The notes under the pieces: generated by a model
Told to the model about the DNA's origin: nothing
The model's database searches: none
Seen by the model: only the letters and a program-made list of their open reading frames with translations
Source of the DNA: an uncultured Pelagibacteraceae bacterium
GTDB taxonomy: Bacteria; Pseudomonadota; Alphaproteobacteria; Pelagibacterales; Pelagibacteraceae
NCBI GenBank assembly: GCA_902572345.1
Contig: CACGEW010000005.1
Span: forward strand, 1 to 64,000
Direction of reading: 5' to 3'
DNA: 64,000 bases
Position numbers and translations under genes: made by a program
In this document: positions 53,809-63,255 of the stretch, piece by piece
Layout: each line of letters begins with the position of its first letter
How positions within the stretch are numbered: the first letter of the stretch is position 1

Positions 53809-54267
53809 TCACTCTGGCTTAAAAATTAAACAAAGTCCATTATTACAAAATCTTTTACCCGATTCTTTTGGACCGTCATTGAAAACATGTCCATGATGCG
53901 CACCACACTTTGCACAATGGTATTCTACTCTCTCCATGCCAAAACTTCTATCAATTTTTGTTTTAAAAGCTCCTGGTAAAGCTTCAGAAAAAGAAGGCCA
54001 GCCAGTACCGCTGTCAAATTTCGTAGTTGATGCAAATAGTTTATTTCCACAATTAGCACAATGATAAAAACCCTTTCTTTTTTCATTTAATAATTCACTT
54101 GTAAACGGTCTTTCTGTCTTTTCATTAAACATAATGTTTTTTTGCTCTCTAGATAAATTTGGATTAACGATTTTTTTAGAAGCTGCTAAAAGAGTTTTGA
54201 CTGGAAATAGTAATACTAAAGCCGAAAAACTAAGGATTTTAGTAAATTTTCTTTTACTAAATTTCAT
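53809..54267 (-). CDS. msrB: Exported peptide-methionine (R)-S-oxide reductase
   Basis: 152 residues. A basic start and hydrophobic signal (MKFSKRKFTKILSFSALVLLFPVKTLLA) suggest export. The MsrB domain has zinc-binding CANC near 73-76 and CAKC near 118-121, GTGWPSF near 91-97 and the catalytic Cys in KRFCNNGLC near 139-147. It repairs methionine-R-sulfoxide, here probably in the periplasm. No msrA fusion is present. It is divergent from the 40-residue ORF. Confidence 0.9.
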   Translation of the reverse strand: MKFSKRKFTKILSFSALVLLFPVKTLLAASKKIVNPNLSREQKNIMFNEKTERPFTSELLNEKRKGFYHCANCGNKLFASTTKFDSGTGWPSFSEALPGAFKTKIDRSFGMERVEYHCAKCGAHHGHVFNDGPKESGKRFCNNGLCLIFKPE

Positions 54268-54292
54268 AAGATTAGTTTAATATATTAAAGAA

Positions 54293-54415
54293 ATGAAAAC
54301 AATTTTTTTGTTTTTTCTAACAATATATATTGCTTACTATCTATTTAGACCGGTAACTGAAAAAGAAATAAAAAAATTTAATGACCCAGATAATTGGTCA
54401 AACATGGGGTTTTAA
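54293..54415 (+). CDS. 40-residue membrane ORF
   Basis: Absent from the track because of length. From ATG at 54293: a hydrophobic N-terminal helix (MKTIFLFFLTIYIAYYLF) then a short charged tail (RPVTEKEIKKFNDPDNWSNMGF). This is the form of a small single-pass membrane protein. AAAG just before the start could be a weak ribosome site. It is convergent with the HDAC-like gene, overlapping its 3' end by 18 bases. Family unknown; expression unproved. Confidence 0.45.
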   Translation: MKTIFLFFLTIYIAYYLFRPVTEKEIKKFNDPDNWSNMGF

Positions 54416-55327
54416 AGCATTTAAGTGTTCTATAATACTTTCAGACAAAGCTTGTAAATCATAACCACCCTCAAGAAAAGATATAACTCTACCTTTAGAA
54501 TGTGTGTTAGCAATATCGACAATATTTTTTGTGATTTTAAAAAAATCATCCGACTCCAAACTTATATTTGCTAAAGGATCTCTTTTATGAGCATCAAAGC
54601 CTGCTGAAATTAAAATTACCTCTGGTTTAAATTTATCAATAGCTCTAAGAACTTTTTGATCAAATATTGCTATAAACTCTTTACTTTTAGTGCCAGCTTT
54701 TAAAGTTGCATTAAAAATATTTCCAACTCCAGTTTCATTTTCCGCTCCTGTTCCTGGAAATAAAGGATATTCATGAGAAGACCCATATGCAACTGATTGA
54801 TCTTTATAAAAAATTTCTTGGGTCCCATTACCGTGGTGAACATCAAAATCAATTATTGCAACTTTATTTATTTTGTATTGTTTTTGCAAATATCTTGCTG
54901 CTACTGCAATGTTATTGATAAAACAAAAACCATTAGCTCTTACAGTTTCAGCATGATGCCCTGGTGGTCTTACAGCGCAAAACACCCTCTCATTTTTAAC
55001 CATGAGGTCCTTTACTGCAGCAATACCAGCTCCACACGATCTTAAAATTGCATTTTTACTTTCTGGACAAAGCATAGTATCTGCATAAGGTTCTTTTTCA
55101 ACACCTACTACACCTTCTTTAGGAATATTAGAAAAAATTTGGTCTATATGCTGTTTTGGATGAACTAATGTAACAGTTTCTAAATCAGCCAAAGGAGCTT
55201 CTTTAAATTCTACTTTTAAATTTGATGATTTTATTGAACTTAAAATACTCTCTAGTCTTTCTTTTCTTTCAGGGTGAGTATGACCATTGAATTTTTTTAA
55301 GCAATCATTATGAGTATAAATGATCAT
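54398..55327 (-). CDS. Histone deacetylase-like amidohydrolase
   Basis: 309 residues of the arginase/deacetylase fold. RPPGHHAETVRANGFCFINN near 120-139, the zinc site VAIIDFDVHHGNGTQEI near 156-172, then ISAGFDAHKRDPL near 241-253 and LEGGYD near 290-295 match class II HDAC-like bacterial enzymes (acetylpolyamine amidohydrolase, AcuC). It would deacetylate a small molecule or protein lysine. It overlaps the lpxB stop by 4 bases, at the end of the lpx cluster. Confidence 0.9.
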   Translation of the reverse strand: MIIYTHNDCLKKFNGHTHPERKERLESILSSIKSSNLKVEFKEAPLADLETVTLVHPKQHIDQIFSNIPKEGVVGVEKEPYADTMLCPESKNAILRSCGAGIAAVKDLMVKNERVFCAVRPPGHHAETVRANGFCFINNIAVAARYLQKQYKINKVAIIDFDVHHGNGTQEIFYKDQSVAYGSSHEYPLFPGTGAENETGVGNIFNATLKAGTKSKEFIAIFDQKVLRAIDKFKPEVILISAGFDAHKRDPLANISLESDDFFKITKNIVDIANTHSKGRVISFLEGGYDLQALSESIIEHLNALKPHV

Positions 55328-56469
55328 AAATGCTTATTTATCGCATTAGCAGCTAAGATTGAGGATAAAGTATTAGTTTCAAAACTTTTTAAAATCATTT
55401 GAGTTTTTGATACCTGTTCGTCAATTTTATTTGGGTTATCCAAATAATCAGAAACAACTTCAAATATTTTTTTTGGGTTGCAGTTGGATTGTAGTAATTC
55501 TGGTATGATCTCTTTTTTAGCAGCTATATTAATAATATTTGCAAATTTAGTTTTTACTAACATCTTTATAATAAAAAAATTTATTAAACCTATCTTATAT
55601 AATATTACTGACGGTATTTTAGCTTTACATATCTCAAGAGATATTGTCCCTGATTTGGAGACGGCAAATACTGATTTTTTTAAAATATGATTTTTAATTT
55701 TATCATCATTTATAACTTCACAATTACTTAAATTATTATTTTTTATGTGATATAGAATTAAATCTGAATATTCTTTTGTTGCATGAAAGACGTAAGAAAA
55801 ATCATTATACTTTTCATTCATTAGTTTAATAAAATTTAAAAGTATTGGAGTTAAAACATCTATCTCAGACTTTCTGCTACCTGCAAAAATAGAAATTAAT
55901 GCCTTGTTCTTTCCTAAAATTTGATTGATATCAATTGCACTCTCTGTTGATGAGTCAAGTAAAGGGTGGCCGACAAACTCATGACTCATATTTTCTTTTT
56001 CAAAATAGCTTTTTTCAAAATTAAATAATAAAAGTATATGATCAATATATTTTTTAATTTTTTTAACTCTACCTTCTCTCCAAACCCATACTTGGGGAGC
56101 CACGTAGTGAATAGTTTTAATTTCTGGGTTTCTTTTTTTTATTCTTTCAGCTACTCTCATAGTAAAATCAGGGCTATCGACGGTAAATAATATATCAGGT
56201 TTAAAATTTTCTATAGCCTTAACTGTTTGATTAATTTTTTTCTTAATCTTAAAAAGATTAAATAATACATTTGTAAATCCTAAATATGTTATTTCTTTAA
56301 GATCATAAATAGATCTAATACCTAACTTTCCTAAATTTTCACCTCCGACAGATAAATATTCTATATTTGAATTTAGTTTATTTAATTCACCTATGACTTT
56401 TGACGCTAATTTATCTCCCGATGCTTCACCTGTAAGAATAAATATTTTTTTCACTTTTGTAGTCTCCAA
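55324..56469 (-). CDS. lpxB: Lipid-A-disaccharide synthase
   Basis: 381 residues, GT19. LTGEASGDKLASKVI near 12-26, the VTVDSPDFTMR-type motif (TVDSPDFTMRVAERIKKRNPEI) near 95-116 and VAPQVWVWREGRVKKI near 124-139 plus KSGTISLEICKAKIPSVILYK near 271-291 are diagnostic. It joins UDP-diacylglucosamine and lipid X. It overlaps the sugar-dehydrogenase-like gene by 19 bases. Confidence 0.95.
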   Translation of the reverse strand: METTKVKKIFILTGEASGDKLASKVIGELNKLNSNIEYLSVGGENLGKLGIRSIYDLKEITYLGFTNVLFNLFKIKKKINQTVKAIENFKPDILFTVDSPDFTMRVAERIKKRNPEIKTIHYVAPQVWVWREGRVKKIKKYIDHILLLFNFEKSYFEKENMSHEFVGHPLLDSSTESAIDINQILGKNKALISIFAGSRKSEIDVLTPILLNFIKLMNEKYNDFSYVFHATKEYSDLILYHIKNNNLSNCEVINDDKIKNHILKKSVFAVSKSGTISLEICKAKIPSVILYKIGLINFFIIKMLVKTKFANIINIAAKKEIIPELLQSNCNPKKIFEVVSDYLDNPNKIDEQVSKTQMILKSFETNTLSSILAANAINKHL

Positions 56470-57518
56470 ATAGAACCTTCATCTGATAAAAGAAAAATTT
56501 TTCCTGTACTTTCTTGAATTTCTATATCTCTAATTCTTCCGATAGTGTCCTTAAATATAATTTTTTCATCAAGAAATTTATTATCTTTAAATTTAATTTT
56601 TCTTAGTGATTGATCACGAAGAGAGGTTACTAAAGCATCGCCATTCCATTCTTTAAATTCATCTCCTTTGTATATAATCATTGAACTTACTGCTATTGAA
56701 GGCACCCAATATTTGATAGCTTTTGTAAATCCTGGTTTCCATTTAGGTCCAATTTTTGTTCCTGAATAATTTGTTCCTCCCCATCCTAAAATTTTCCAAC
56801 CATAGTTTTCACCATACTTAGCTTCACCAAACCAATCACCGCCTCTAGCTCCATGATTTGTTAAATAAATTTTGTTATCATAAGGAGATACGTCCATGCC
56901 TTGAGGATTTCTTACGCCTATTTGGTAAATCTCTGGTAGCCAATTACTTTTACCATTAAATTTGGGATTATCTTTCGGAATCTTGCCATCTAAATGTATC
57001 TTTATAATGCTCCCAGGATGTTTTGTGGGATCTTGTGCAATCATTCCCTCGCCCCTTTCTCCAGCTGTTATAAATAGAAAATTATCTTTTATAGCAAGCC
57101 TAGATCCGAAATGATAACCAGAGTTTATAGGTGGCTCAGCTCTAAAAATATTTTTAAATTGTAAATTATCATAATCAAAATTTGCAGAAGCCACAGAAGT
57201 GCTAGATTTACCTTTTCCTCTATTTTCTGAATAAGAAACAAAGACTATTTTATTGTGATAAAGTATTTCAAGTAGTCCACCCTGCCCGTCTTCTAGTATT
57301 TTTAAATTATGATTTATCTTTTTTTTTTTATTATCTTTTAAATTGACTAATATAATTTGACCTGATTTTTCTGTTATCAAAATTTCATTTTGACTTTTAA
57401 AAGTCAAACTCCAAGGTTTGTCAAATGTAGAAATGATTTGATTTAATTCAATGTCTTTAGCTTTAAGATTTAATGTTTGGATCAGAATAATAATCAAAAA
57501 TGAGGTAATTTTTCTCAT
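56451..57518 (-). CDS. PQQ-dependent sugar dehydrogenase-like protein (YliI/Asd family)
   Basis: 355 residues. Signal peptide MRKITSFLIIILIQTLNLKA. The six-bladed propeller of soluble aldose dehydrogenases is recognisable from FDKPWSLTF near 33-41, GGLLEILYH, HFGSRLAIKDNFLFITAGERG, GVRNPQGMDVSPYDNKIYLTNHGARGGDW and the YGENYGWKILGWG stretch. It may oxidise an aldose in the periplasm; PQQ synthesis genes are not in the window. Odd position: between lpxI and lpxB, overlapping both (4 and 19 bases). Confidence 0.82.
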   Translation of the reverse strand: MRKITSFLIIILIQTLNLKAKDIELNQIISTFDKPWSLTFKSQNEILITEKSGQIILVNLKDNKKKKINHNLKILEDGQGGLLEILYHNKIVFVSYSENRGKGKSSTSVASANFDYDNLQFKNIFRAEPPINSGYHFGSRLAIKDNFLFITAGERGEGMIAQDPTKHPGSIIKIHLDGKIPKDNPKFNGKSNWLPEIYQIGVRNPQGMDVSPYDNKIYLTNHGARGGDWFGEAKYGENYGWKILGWGGTNYSGTKIGPKWKPGFTKAIKYWVPSIAVSSMIIYKGDEFKEWNGDALVTSLRDQSLRKIKFKDNKFLDEKIIFKDTIGRIRDIEIQESTGKIFLLSDEGSIWRLQK

Positions 57519-58300
57519 ATTACTAAAATAAATATCTTATTTTTGTTTGCATAATTGATCGCTTTAATCTTGTCTAAAAAAATATTATTTTTATGTTTTA
57601 ATACTATTCCTTTTAAACCAGCAAATTTACATTGTTTTATAGTATTTAAGCCGACTGTAGGTAAATCTAATCTCTTGTCTTGTTTTTTTTTAGGAAATTT
57701 AACTAAAACACCACTTTTGTTTTTATTTTTTTTTATATTTTTAAGCATATCTTGAGTGCCTTTTCGTTTTTCAAGAATCACTGAATTATTCCTTCCAACA
57801 GCAGCTTGAACATAGCTATAAGGTTTGGATTTATTCAAAAACTTAATTGCATTTTTAATATTCCTTTTATCATCATTATCTGGCTTAAATTTTGTATAAT
57901 TTCCTCTTGAAAGATTAAGTTCTGGAGTAAAAAAAGTTGAACTTATCGTTTTTATACCTTCTCTTTTAAAAATGTTAATTATTTCTTTTAAAATTGCTGC
58001 GTCACCTATTTTTGATTTTTTTATAATCTTAGAAATATAATAAACTCCTTTAAAATCTAATTTCAGTTTTGAAAACTTAGGTTTATAAACTTTTCCAGCA
58101 AATAAAACTTTTTTACAATTTTTTTCTTTTAAAATAGATATTATCTTTCCAAATTGACCAATTGAGACTTTATGTGAGTTTTTATCTTTTTTAAAAAGAT
58201 TTTTATTTGTTAAATCAATTATTGTATATTTTTTTTTATTTTTTATTTTTCTATATATATACTTTGGAAAGTCAGTTTCTCCAAAAATTAGACCAATCAT
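57515..58300 (-). CDS. lpxI: UDP-2,3-diacylglucosamine pyrophosphatase LpxI
   Basis: 261 residues, DUF1009/LpxI. IGLIFGETDFPKYI at the start, GKIISILKEKNCKKVLFAGKVYKP near 51-74, RGTQDMLKNI and LDLPTVGLNTIKQCKFAGLKGIVL near 211-234 fit LpxI, the non-LpxH enzyme used by most alphaproteobacteria. It cleaves UDP-diacyl-GlcN to lipid X. It starts 3 bases after lpxA. Confidence 0.9.
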   Translation of the reverse strand: MIGLIFGETDFPKYIYRKIKNKKKYTIIDLTNKNLFKKDKNSHKVSIGQFGKIISILKEKNCKKVLFAGKVYKPKFSKLKLDFKGVYYISKIIKKSKIGDAAILKEIINIFKREGIKTISSTFFTPELNLSRGNYTKFKPDNDDKRNIKNAIKFLNKSKPYSYVQAAVGRNNSVILEKRKGTQDMLKNIKKNKNKSGVLVKFPKKKQDKRLDLPTVGLNTIKQCKFAGLKGIVLKHKNNIFLDKIKAINYANKNKIFILVI

Positions 58301-58303
58301 AAT

Positions 58304-59083
58304 TTAATTTTGAGGTGTGCAAATAGGTCTTTTTTTATCTTTCTCAATAAATCTTATTACTTCCTTTACCAATTCATTATCTTTATATTCTCCATTAATT
58401 TTATTTAAATTTTCATGTAAATTTTTCGAGGAAAAAATTTCTTTGTAAGCTTTATCAAGTCCTATAATTTTTTTGTTATCATATTTTTTTCTTCGTAATC
58501 CAATTAGATTTAACCCTTGTAGATAATTTCTGTTCCCAATTGATAGTCCAAATGGTGTAACATCTTTTAAAACTCCCGTCATACCCCCAATCATTGCAAG
58601 GCGACCTATTCTTGTAAATTGTTGAACTGCAGAATTTCCTCCAATTACTACAGAGTCCTCTATTGTTACATGTCCTCCTAACGGTACATTGTTAGCTATT
58701 ATAACGTTATTACCGATTTTACAATCATGAGCAACATGTGATGAGATCATGAATAAGCAGTTATTACCTATAATTGTTTTTGAACCACCGCCCTCGGTTC
58801 CAGGATTTATAGTCACATATTCCCTAATAATATTATACTCGCCTATTAATAAACTATTTTTTTCATTTTTAAATTTTAAATCTTGAGGTTGTGTGCCTAT
58901 AGAAGCAAAAGGAAAAATTTTCGTTCCATTTCCAATTTTTGTATTACCTTCTATATGAACATTAGAAACTAATTCTACATTTTCAGATAACTCCACCTCA
59001 GGCCCTACGTAACAAAATGGTCCAATTTTAACTGATTTTGAAACTTTGGCTTTTTTATCGATTACGCTTGAAGTATGTATCAT
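58304..59083 (-). CDS. lpxA: UDP-N-acetylglucosamine acyltransferase
   Basis: 259 residues. Left-handed beta-helix hexapeptide repeats run from residue 9 to about 180; the active-site His is in LFMISSHVAHDCKIGN (near 121), and the C-terminal helical part GLNLIGLRRKKYDNKKI is present. It adds the first acyl chain to UDP-GlcNAc. It overlaps fabZ by 4 bases. Confidence 0.96.
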   Translation of the reverse strand: MIHTSSVIDKKAKVSKSVKIGPFCYVGPEVELSENVELVSNVHIEGNTKIGNGTKIFPFASIGTQPQDLKFKNEKNSLLIGEYNIIREYVTINPGTEGGGSKTIIGNNCLFMISSHVAHDCKIGNNVIIANNVPLGGHVTIEDSVVIGGNSAVQQFTRIGRLAMIGGMTGVLKDVTPFGLSIGNRNYLQGLNLIGLRRKKYDNKKIIGLDKAYKEIFSSKNLHENLNKINGEYKDNELVKEVIRFIEKDKKRPICTPQN

Positions 59084-59541
59084 TTTTTTCTATCTACAAT
59101 AGTTGCTGACCACTCTGCATCAGCCATTCTTTTTCCATCAACTTTAGCAGTCCCTTTATATTTCCATACTCTTCCATGAGATCTGATAGCTTCAATTTCA
59201 AGATGAAGTTCGCAATCTGGTATTACTGGGTTTCTAAACCTAGCTTTATCGACACCCATTAAATAAACCAGTTTGTTAGCATATTCTTTTGGATCAATTC
59301 CATGAGCTGTCAAAGCTGCGGCGGCTTGGCCAAAAGCTTCAACAATTAAAACACCTGGCATTACTGGTTGATCTGGAAAATGACCTTGGACATAGAAACC
59401 ATTTTTTTTAACATACATTATTGCGGTGGCTGATTTTAGATGGATGATATTTATTAACTTATCAATCAACAACATAGGTTCTCTATGGGGTAGTAATTTT
59501 TCAATCGCTTTTTTATCTAATTCAGTTGTGTTCATTTTCAT
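59080..59541 (-). CDS. fabZ: 3-hydroxyacyl-[ACP] dehydratase FabZ
   Basis: 153 residues, hot-dog fold. [13 protein letters not shown] near 17-29, the catalytic His in [22 protein letters not shown] near 51-72 with Glu in the same helix, and [18 protein letters not shown] are intact. It dehydrates hydroxyacyl-ACP in fatty acid synthesis and competes with LpxA/LpxD for the same substrate pool. It overlaps lpxD by 4 bases. Confidence 0.96.
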   Translation of the reverse strand: MKMNTTELDKKAIEKLLPHREPMLLIDKLINIIHLKSATAIMYVKKNGFYVQGHFPDQPVMPGVLIVEAFGQAAAALTAHGIDPKEYANKLVYLMGVDKARFRNPVIPDCELHLEIEAIRSHGRVWKYKGTAKVDGKRMADAEWSATIVDRKK

Positions 59542-60494
59542 TTTTTTTTTAAAAACTCTCTTAATGGCACCGCAGGATATCCCATTACTACTTGATTATC
59601 GTCAATATTTTTTACCACACCACTACCACCGCCAATTTTTACATTGTTTCCTATTTTTAAATGACCAGAAACACCTGCTTGACCACCAATAGAAACGTTA
59701 TTTCCAACTTGAGAGCTCCCGGCAAAACCGACTTGCCCTGCAATCATGCAATCAGATCCAATCTGAACATTATGAGCAATGTGAACTTGGTTATCAAGAT
59801 ATGTATTATTACCAATAATAGTATCGCTAATAGAGCCACGGTCTATTGTGCATGAAGAAGCAATTTCCACATCATCTTTGATAAGAACTTTACCTATATG
59901 CGGAAACTTAAAATTTTTATTTTTCATAGGAATGAATCCAAACCCTTTTTGTCCGATTTTGCAACAATCTTGTATTACTACTCTATTTCCAATTATTGTG
60001 TTTTTTATTATATTTCCAGATCCAATAACACAATTATTGCCAATAAAGACACCATGTTCAATAATTGTATTTGAACCAACAAAGGTATTTTTACCAATTT
60101 TAACATTTTTCCCAACCAAAACATTATTACCAAATTTTACATATTTAAATTTACTTTTTGCTGGTTTTTTTAATGTATAATCAGGATGATCAATATCTGC
60201 ATTTGGATAAATATTTTTTAAAACTTTTGCAACTTCAAATAATACATTTGAAACAATTATTTTTTGAATAGTTTGTGGTAAAAAAGACTCTAGTTTACTC
60301 GTAGTAATACATAATCCTGCTTTGGTCGTTTTCGCCTGATCTTTATACTTAATAGAGTCAAAAAAAGTAAGATCATTTTTATTTGCCAAATTTAAAGTTT
60401 TAAAATCATTAATTTTAATATTATCTTTAAATCTTATATTAGGGAAAATTTTATTAATATGTAATTTTTTTTTTTTGAAAAAATTTGAATTCAT
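59538..60494 (-). CDS. lpxD: UDP-3-O-acylglucosamine N-acyltransferase
   Basis: 318 residues. An N-terminal uridine-binding domain ([30 protein letters not shown]) precedes hexapeptide repeats from about 120 to 300, with the catalytic His in [26 protein letters not shown]. The C-terminal [14 protein letters not shown] is typical. It acylates the 2-amino group. It is 6 bases after the skp gene. Confidence 0.95.
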   Translation of the reverse strand: MNSNFFKKKKLHINKIFPNIRFKDNIKINDFKTLNLANKNDLTFFDSIKYKDQAKTTKAGLCITTSKLESFLPQTIQKIIVSNVLFEVAKVLKNIYPNADIDHPDYTLKKPAKSKFKYVKFGNNVLVGKNVKIGKNTFVGSNTIIEHGVFIGNNCVIGSGNIIKNTIIGNRVVIQDCCKIGQKGFGFIPMKNKNFKFPHIGKVLIKDDVEIASSCTIDRGSISDTIIGNNTYLDNQVHIAHNVQIGSDCMIAGQVGFAGSSQVGNNVSIGGQAGVSGHLKIGNNVKIGGGSGVVKNIDDNQVVMGYPAVPLREFLKKK

Positions 60495-60500
60495 TCAAAT

Positions 60501-61022
60501 TTATTTTATATCAATCGACTTAAGTTCTTTATTTAGTAATGTCATAATATCTTTTGTAATATCTAGACTCTCATCGGCTAATAGTATGCTTTTTTTATCT
60601 AAAACTATTCTAATATTTTTTTCTTTCATATAATTTTCTACTATCGGATTGAGTGTTTTCAGAAGATCTTTTCTTGCTTTACTTCTTTTTTTAGCAACAT
60701 CATCTAATAAAAAATTTCGCTCTTTTTGTAGGGAAGAAACTTTAGTTCTTAGCGCTTGAACTTGTTTTTTATATTCTTCTGGCGCTAATATTTTTTTTTG
60801 TTGAATAATTTTTTTTTCTTCTGCTTGAATGTTCTTCTGCTTATCATTAATATTTTTTATTCCTTTTTCAAGCTTCGACTTTAAGAAAGATTGTGCTTTT
60901 TTGCCAGCATCACTTTGATTTAAAATCAGCTTGAAATCAATATAATGAGGTATCGTAGAATTTGCATTTTTAAAAAATACTGTAGAAAACAAAATTATTA
61001 AAATTATTTTTTTTAAATTCAT
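60501..61022 (-). CDS. skp: OmpH/Skp-family periplasmic chaperone
   Basis: 173 residues. The signal peptide ends near ANS-TIPHYID (about 22). A long helical, Lys- and Gln-rich coiled coil spans about 45-120 (AEEKKIIQQKKILAPEEYKKQVQALRTKV), followed by a compact C-terminal end, the layout of Skp/OmpH. It would escort outer-membrane proteins to BamA, encoded just upstream with a 1-base gap. Confidence 0.85.
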   Translation of the reverse strand: MNLKKIILIILFSTVFFKNANSTIPHYIDFKLILNQSDAGKKAQSFLKSKLEKGIKNINDKQKNIQAEEKKIIQQKKILAPEEYKKQVQALRTKVSSLQKERNFLLDDVAKKRSKARKDLLKTLNPIVENYMKEKNIRIVLDKKSILLADESLDITKDIMTLLNKELKSIDIK

Positions 61023-61023
61023 T

Positions 61024-63255
61024 TTAGAAAGTTGTTCCTAAATTAAAGCTAAAGCTTCTAGTTTCGTCTGTTTCAGCTTTTGATAAATTTTTTGAAAATA
61101 TTACAGATAATGGACCTATAGGTGACATCCAGTTTGCAGCCACACCAGTTGATGATCTTAATTTATTACTTTCATCCAAAGAGCTATCGTAATCAACGCC
61201 CCAAACACTTCCAAAATCAAGAAAAACACTTAAATCTGTATTAGTATTTTCTGGTAAAACATTAGGTAAGCTAGCCTCAAAATTAACAGCTGCAGCATAA
61301 TTTCCCCCTATGTGGTCACTTCCATCCACTGGGCCAATTTTATTTCTCTCAAATCCTCTTAATCTTCTCTCGCTGAGCCCTTTTCTTTTACTTAATCGAA
61401 CGTCATCTTCTCCTAATCCATTGATGGAAGATAAGTAAATTTTACTCGCGCTTATTACACCATTTGTAAGTTCCTTGTATTTGCTGGCTGAAAAAGTGTT
61501 GGAGATGAAAGATTTGTCAGCATAAAATGGTAAAGTTTGTCCAAAATCAATTATTGAACCACTTGTTGGCATAAATGATCTATCTCTTCCATCAAATGTA
61601 AATCCATAAATTGCAGCCATTTCGCTAAATTTTCCACTTTGTTTTTTAAGTGAGTCACTTGCGTTACTAGTGGTTTGTAAATCATCGTAACTAGCACTTA
61701 AACCTAAAGAGGCGATTACATTTCTGTATTGTTCAAATGATGTTCCTATTCTTCCTGATATAATAGAATTTTCATAGCCTTGGTCTGGCTTATCATTTTG
61801 CTGACTCGAAATAGAATAGTTAACAGAGTTTCCTAAAAAATCATAATTTGGATTTGTGTATCTTAAAGTTCCGTGCAATGACTCCTCGTCTACTTGAAGA
61901 TCTAGACCAACTATTTTACCTTCTCCTAACCAATTGTTTTCTTGTATATTAAAAGCAAACGTCCCTCCACTAGAACCAACTCCTGCTCCAGCACTTATTT
62001 CACCTGTTGGCTGCTCCTCCACAAGGATATCAATAATTTTGAGATTTTTTTTGCTTCCATTTTTAACTTCGTAATTTACACTGCTAAAAATTCTTCTAGC
62101 TTTTAATTCAGCAATGGACTTTTCTAAGTTTAATTTGGTGAAAGGATCTCCTTCATCCAAAATCAACTCCCCTCTTAAAACATCCTCGTTAGTAATTCGA
62201 TTCCCTTTAATATTTATTCTTTCAACTAAAATCTTTTCTCCCTCAAAAACATTAAAAGTAATATTAATTTTATCACCTTCAAGAGTTTCTTCTACATTAT
62301 GTTCTACAAACTGAAGATTGTTATTAGCTATAATTTTATCTAGTTCTTCTAAAAGTTTTTTAGTTTTGAATGGAGAATAATACTGACCAACGTAATCTTT
62401 ATAAAAATTGTTTAGTGGAAAAAAAATTTTTTTATCAAAAACTGGATCAACATTCGTTGAAATTTTATCTACTCTATACCTTGTTCCTTCATCAATTGAA
62501 TAAACTAAATCAATTTTTCCTTGTTTTGTGATATTTGCAGAGTTAGAGGTAACTTTAATATCGTAATATCCAAGAGATTTATAATAATTTGTTAAAAGAC
62601 GTAAATCTAAATCAATCAGCCGTTTGCTAAAATTTGTATTGTTAGTAAGAACTTTCCAAAATTTGTCTTCCTCACTGGCTATAACATCTTTTAATCTATT
62701 TGCTCTGATATTTTTATTGCCTATAAAATTAATTGAGGAGATTTTACTTTTTTCTCCTCGATTGATCTCAATTAAAAGATCAAAACTATCTTCATTTAAT
62801 TTTTTTACTTTTGCTTCAACAGAGCTTGAGTTGTAACCTACTGAAGAGTACAAGTTTTTAATAATTTCGATATCTTGCGCAAGATATGATTTTATATAGG
62901 GTCTTTTCTCTTTTAACTTAAGATTGTCTCTTATTAGTTTTTTGTATTTGTTACTTTTTTCTCCAACAATAATTAATTGGTTGACTATGGGATACTCTTT
63001 AACTTCTACAATAAGAGTTTTATTCAAGATTTTTAACTCAACATTTTCAAAAAAATCTGTTTTATATAAATTTATCAATACTTGATTTAAATCTTTTTCT
63101 AAATAGTTTTGATTTAATTTTATTTCACCATAAACTTTTATTGTCTCTTCAGAAATTCTTTTGTTACCACTTATTTCTAGTTTATTAATAATTTCTGCAT
63201 TAACACTTGAGATGATAAAGAAAATCGTTGCTGCTATTATTAAAAGTTTATTCAT
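61024..63255 (-). CDS. bamA: Outer membrane protein assembly factor BamA
   Basis: 743 residues. A signal peptide (ends VNA-EIINKL) is followed by five POTRA-like repeats to about 395 and a C-terminal beta barrel with LRGFERNKIGP (the conserved lid-lock L6 loop with RGF) near 628-638 and a terminal aromatic strand FSFNLGTTF. It inserts beta-barrel proteins into the outer membrane. It overlaps dxr by 8 bases; rseP, normally between dxr and bamA, is missing. Confidence 0.96.
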   Translation of the reverse strand: MNKLLIIAATIFFIISSVNAEIINKLEISGNKRISEETIKVYGEIKLNQNYLEKDLNQVLINLYKTDFFENVELKILNKTLIVEVKEYPIVNQLIIVGEKSNKYKKLIRDNLKLKEKRPYIKSYLAQDIEIIKNLYSSVGYNSSSVEAKVKKLNEDSFDLLIEINRGEKSKISSINFIGNKNIRANRLKDVIASEEDKFWKVLTNNTNFSKRLIDLDLRLLTNYYKSLGYYDIKVTSNSANITKQGKIDLVYSIDEGTRYRVDKISTNVDPVFDKKIFFPLNNFYKDYVGQYYSPFKTKKLLEELDKIIANNNLQFVEHNVEETLEGDKINITFNVFEGEKILVERINIKGNRITNEDVLRGELILDEGDPFTKLNLEKSIAELKARRIFSSVNYEVKNGSKKNLKIIDILVEEQPTGEISAGAGVGSSGGTFAFNIQENNWLGEGKIVGLDLQVDEESLHGTLRYTNPNYDFLGNSVNYSISSQQNDKPDQGYENSIISGRIGTSFEQYRNVIASLGLSASYDDLQTTSNASDSLKKQSGKFSEMAAIYGFTFDGRDRSFMPTSGSIIDFGQTLPFYADKSFISNTFSASKYKELTNGVISASKIYLSSINGLGEDDVRLSKRKGLSERRLRGFERNKIGPVDGSDHIGGNYAAAVNFEASLPNVLPENTNTDLSVFLDFGSVWGVDYDSSLDESNKLRSSTGVAANWMSPIGPLSVIFSKNLSKAETDETRSFSFNLGTTF

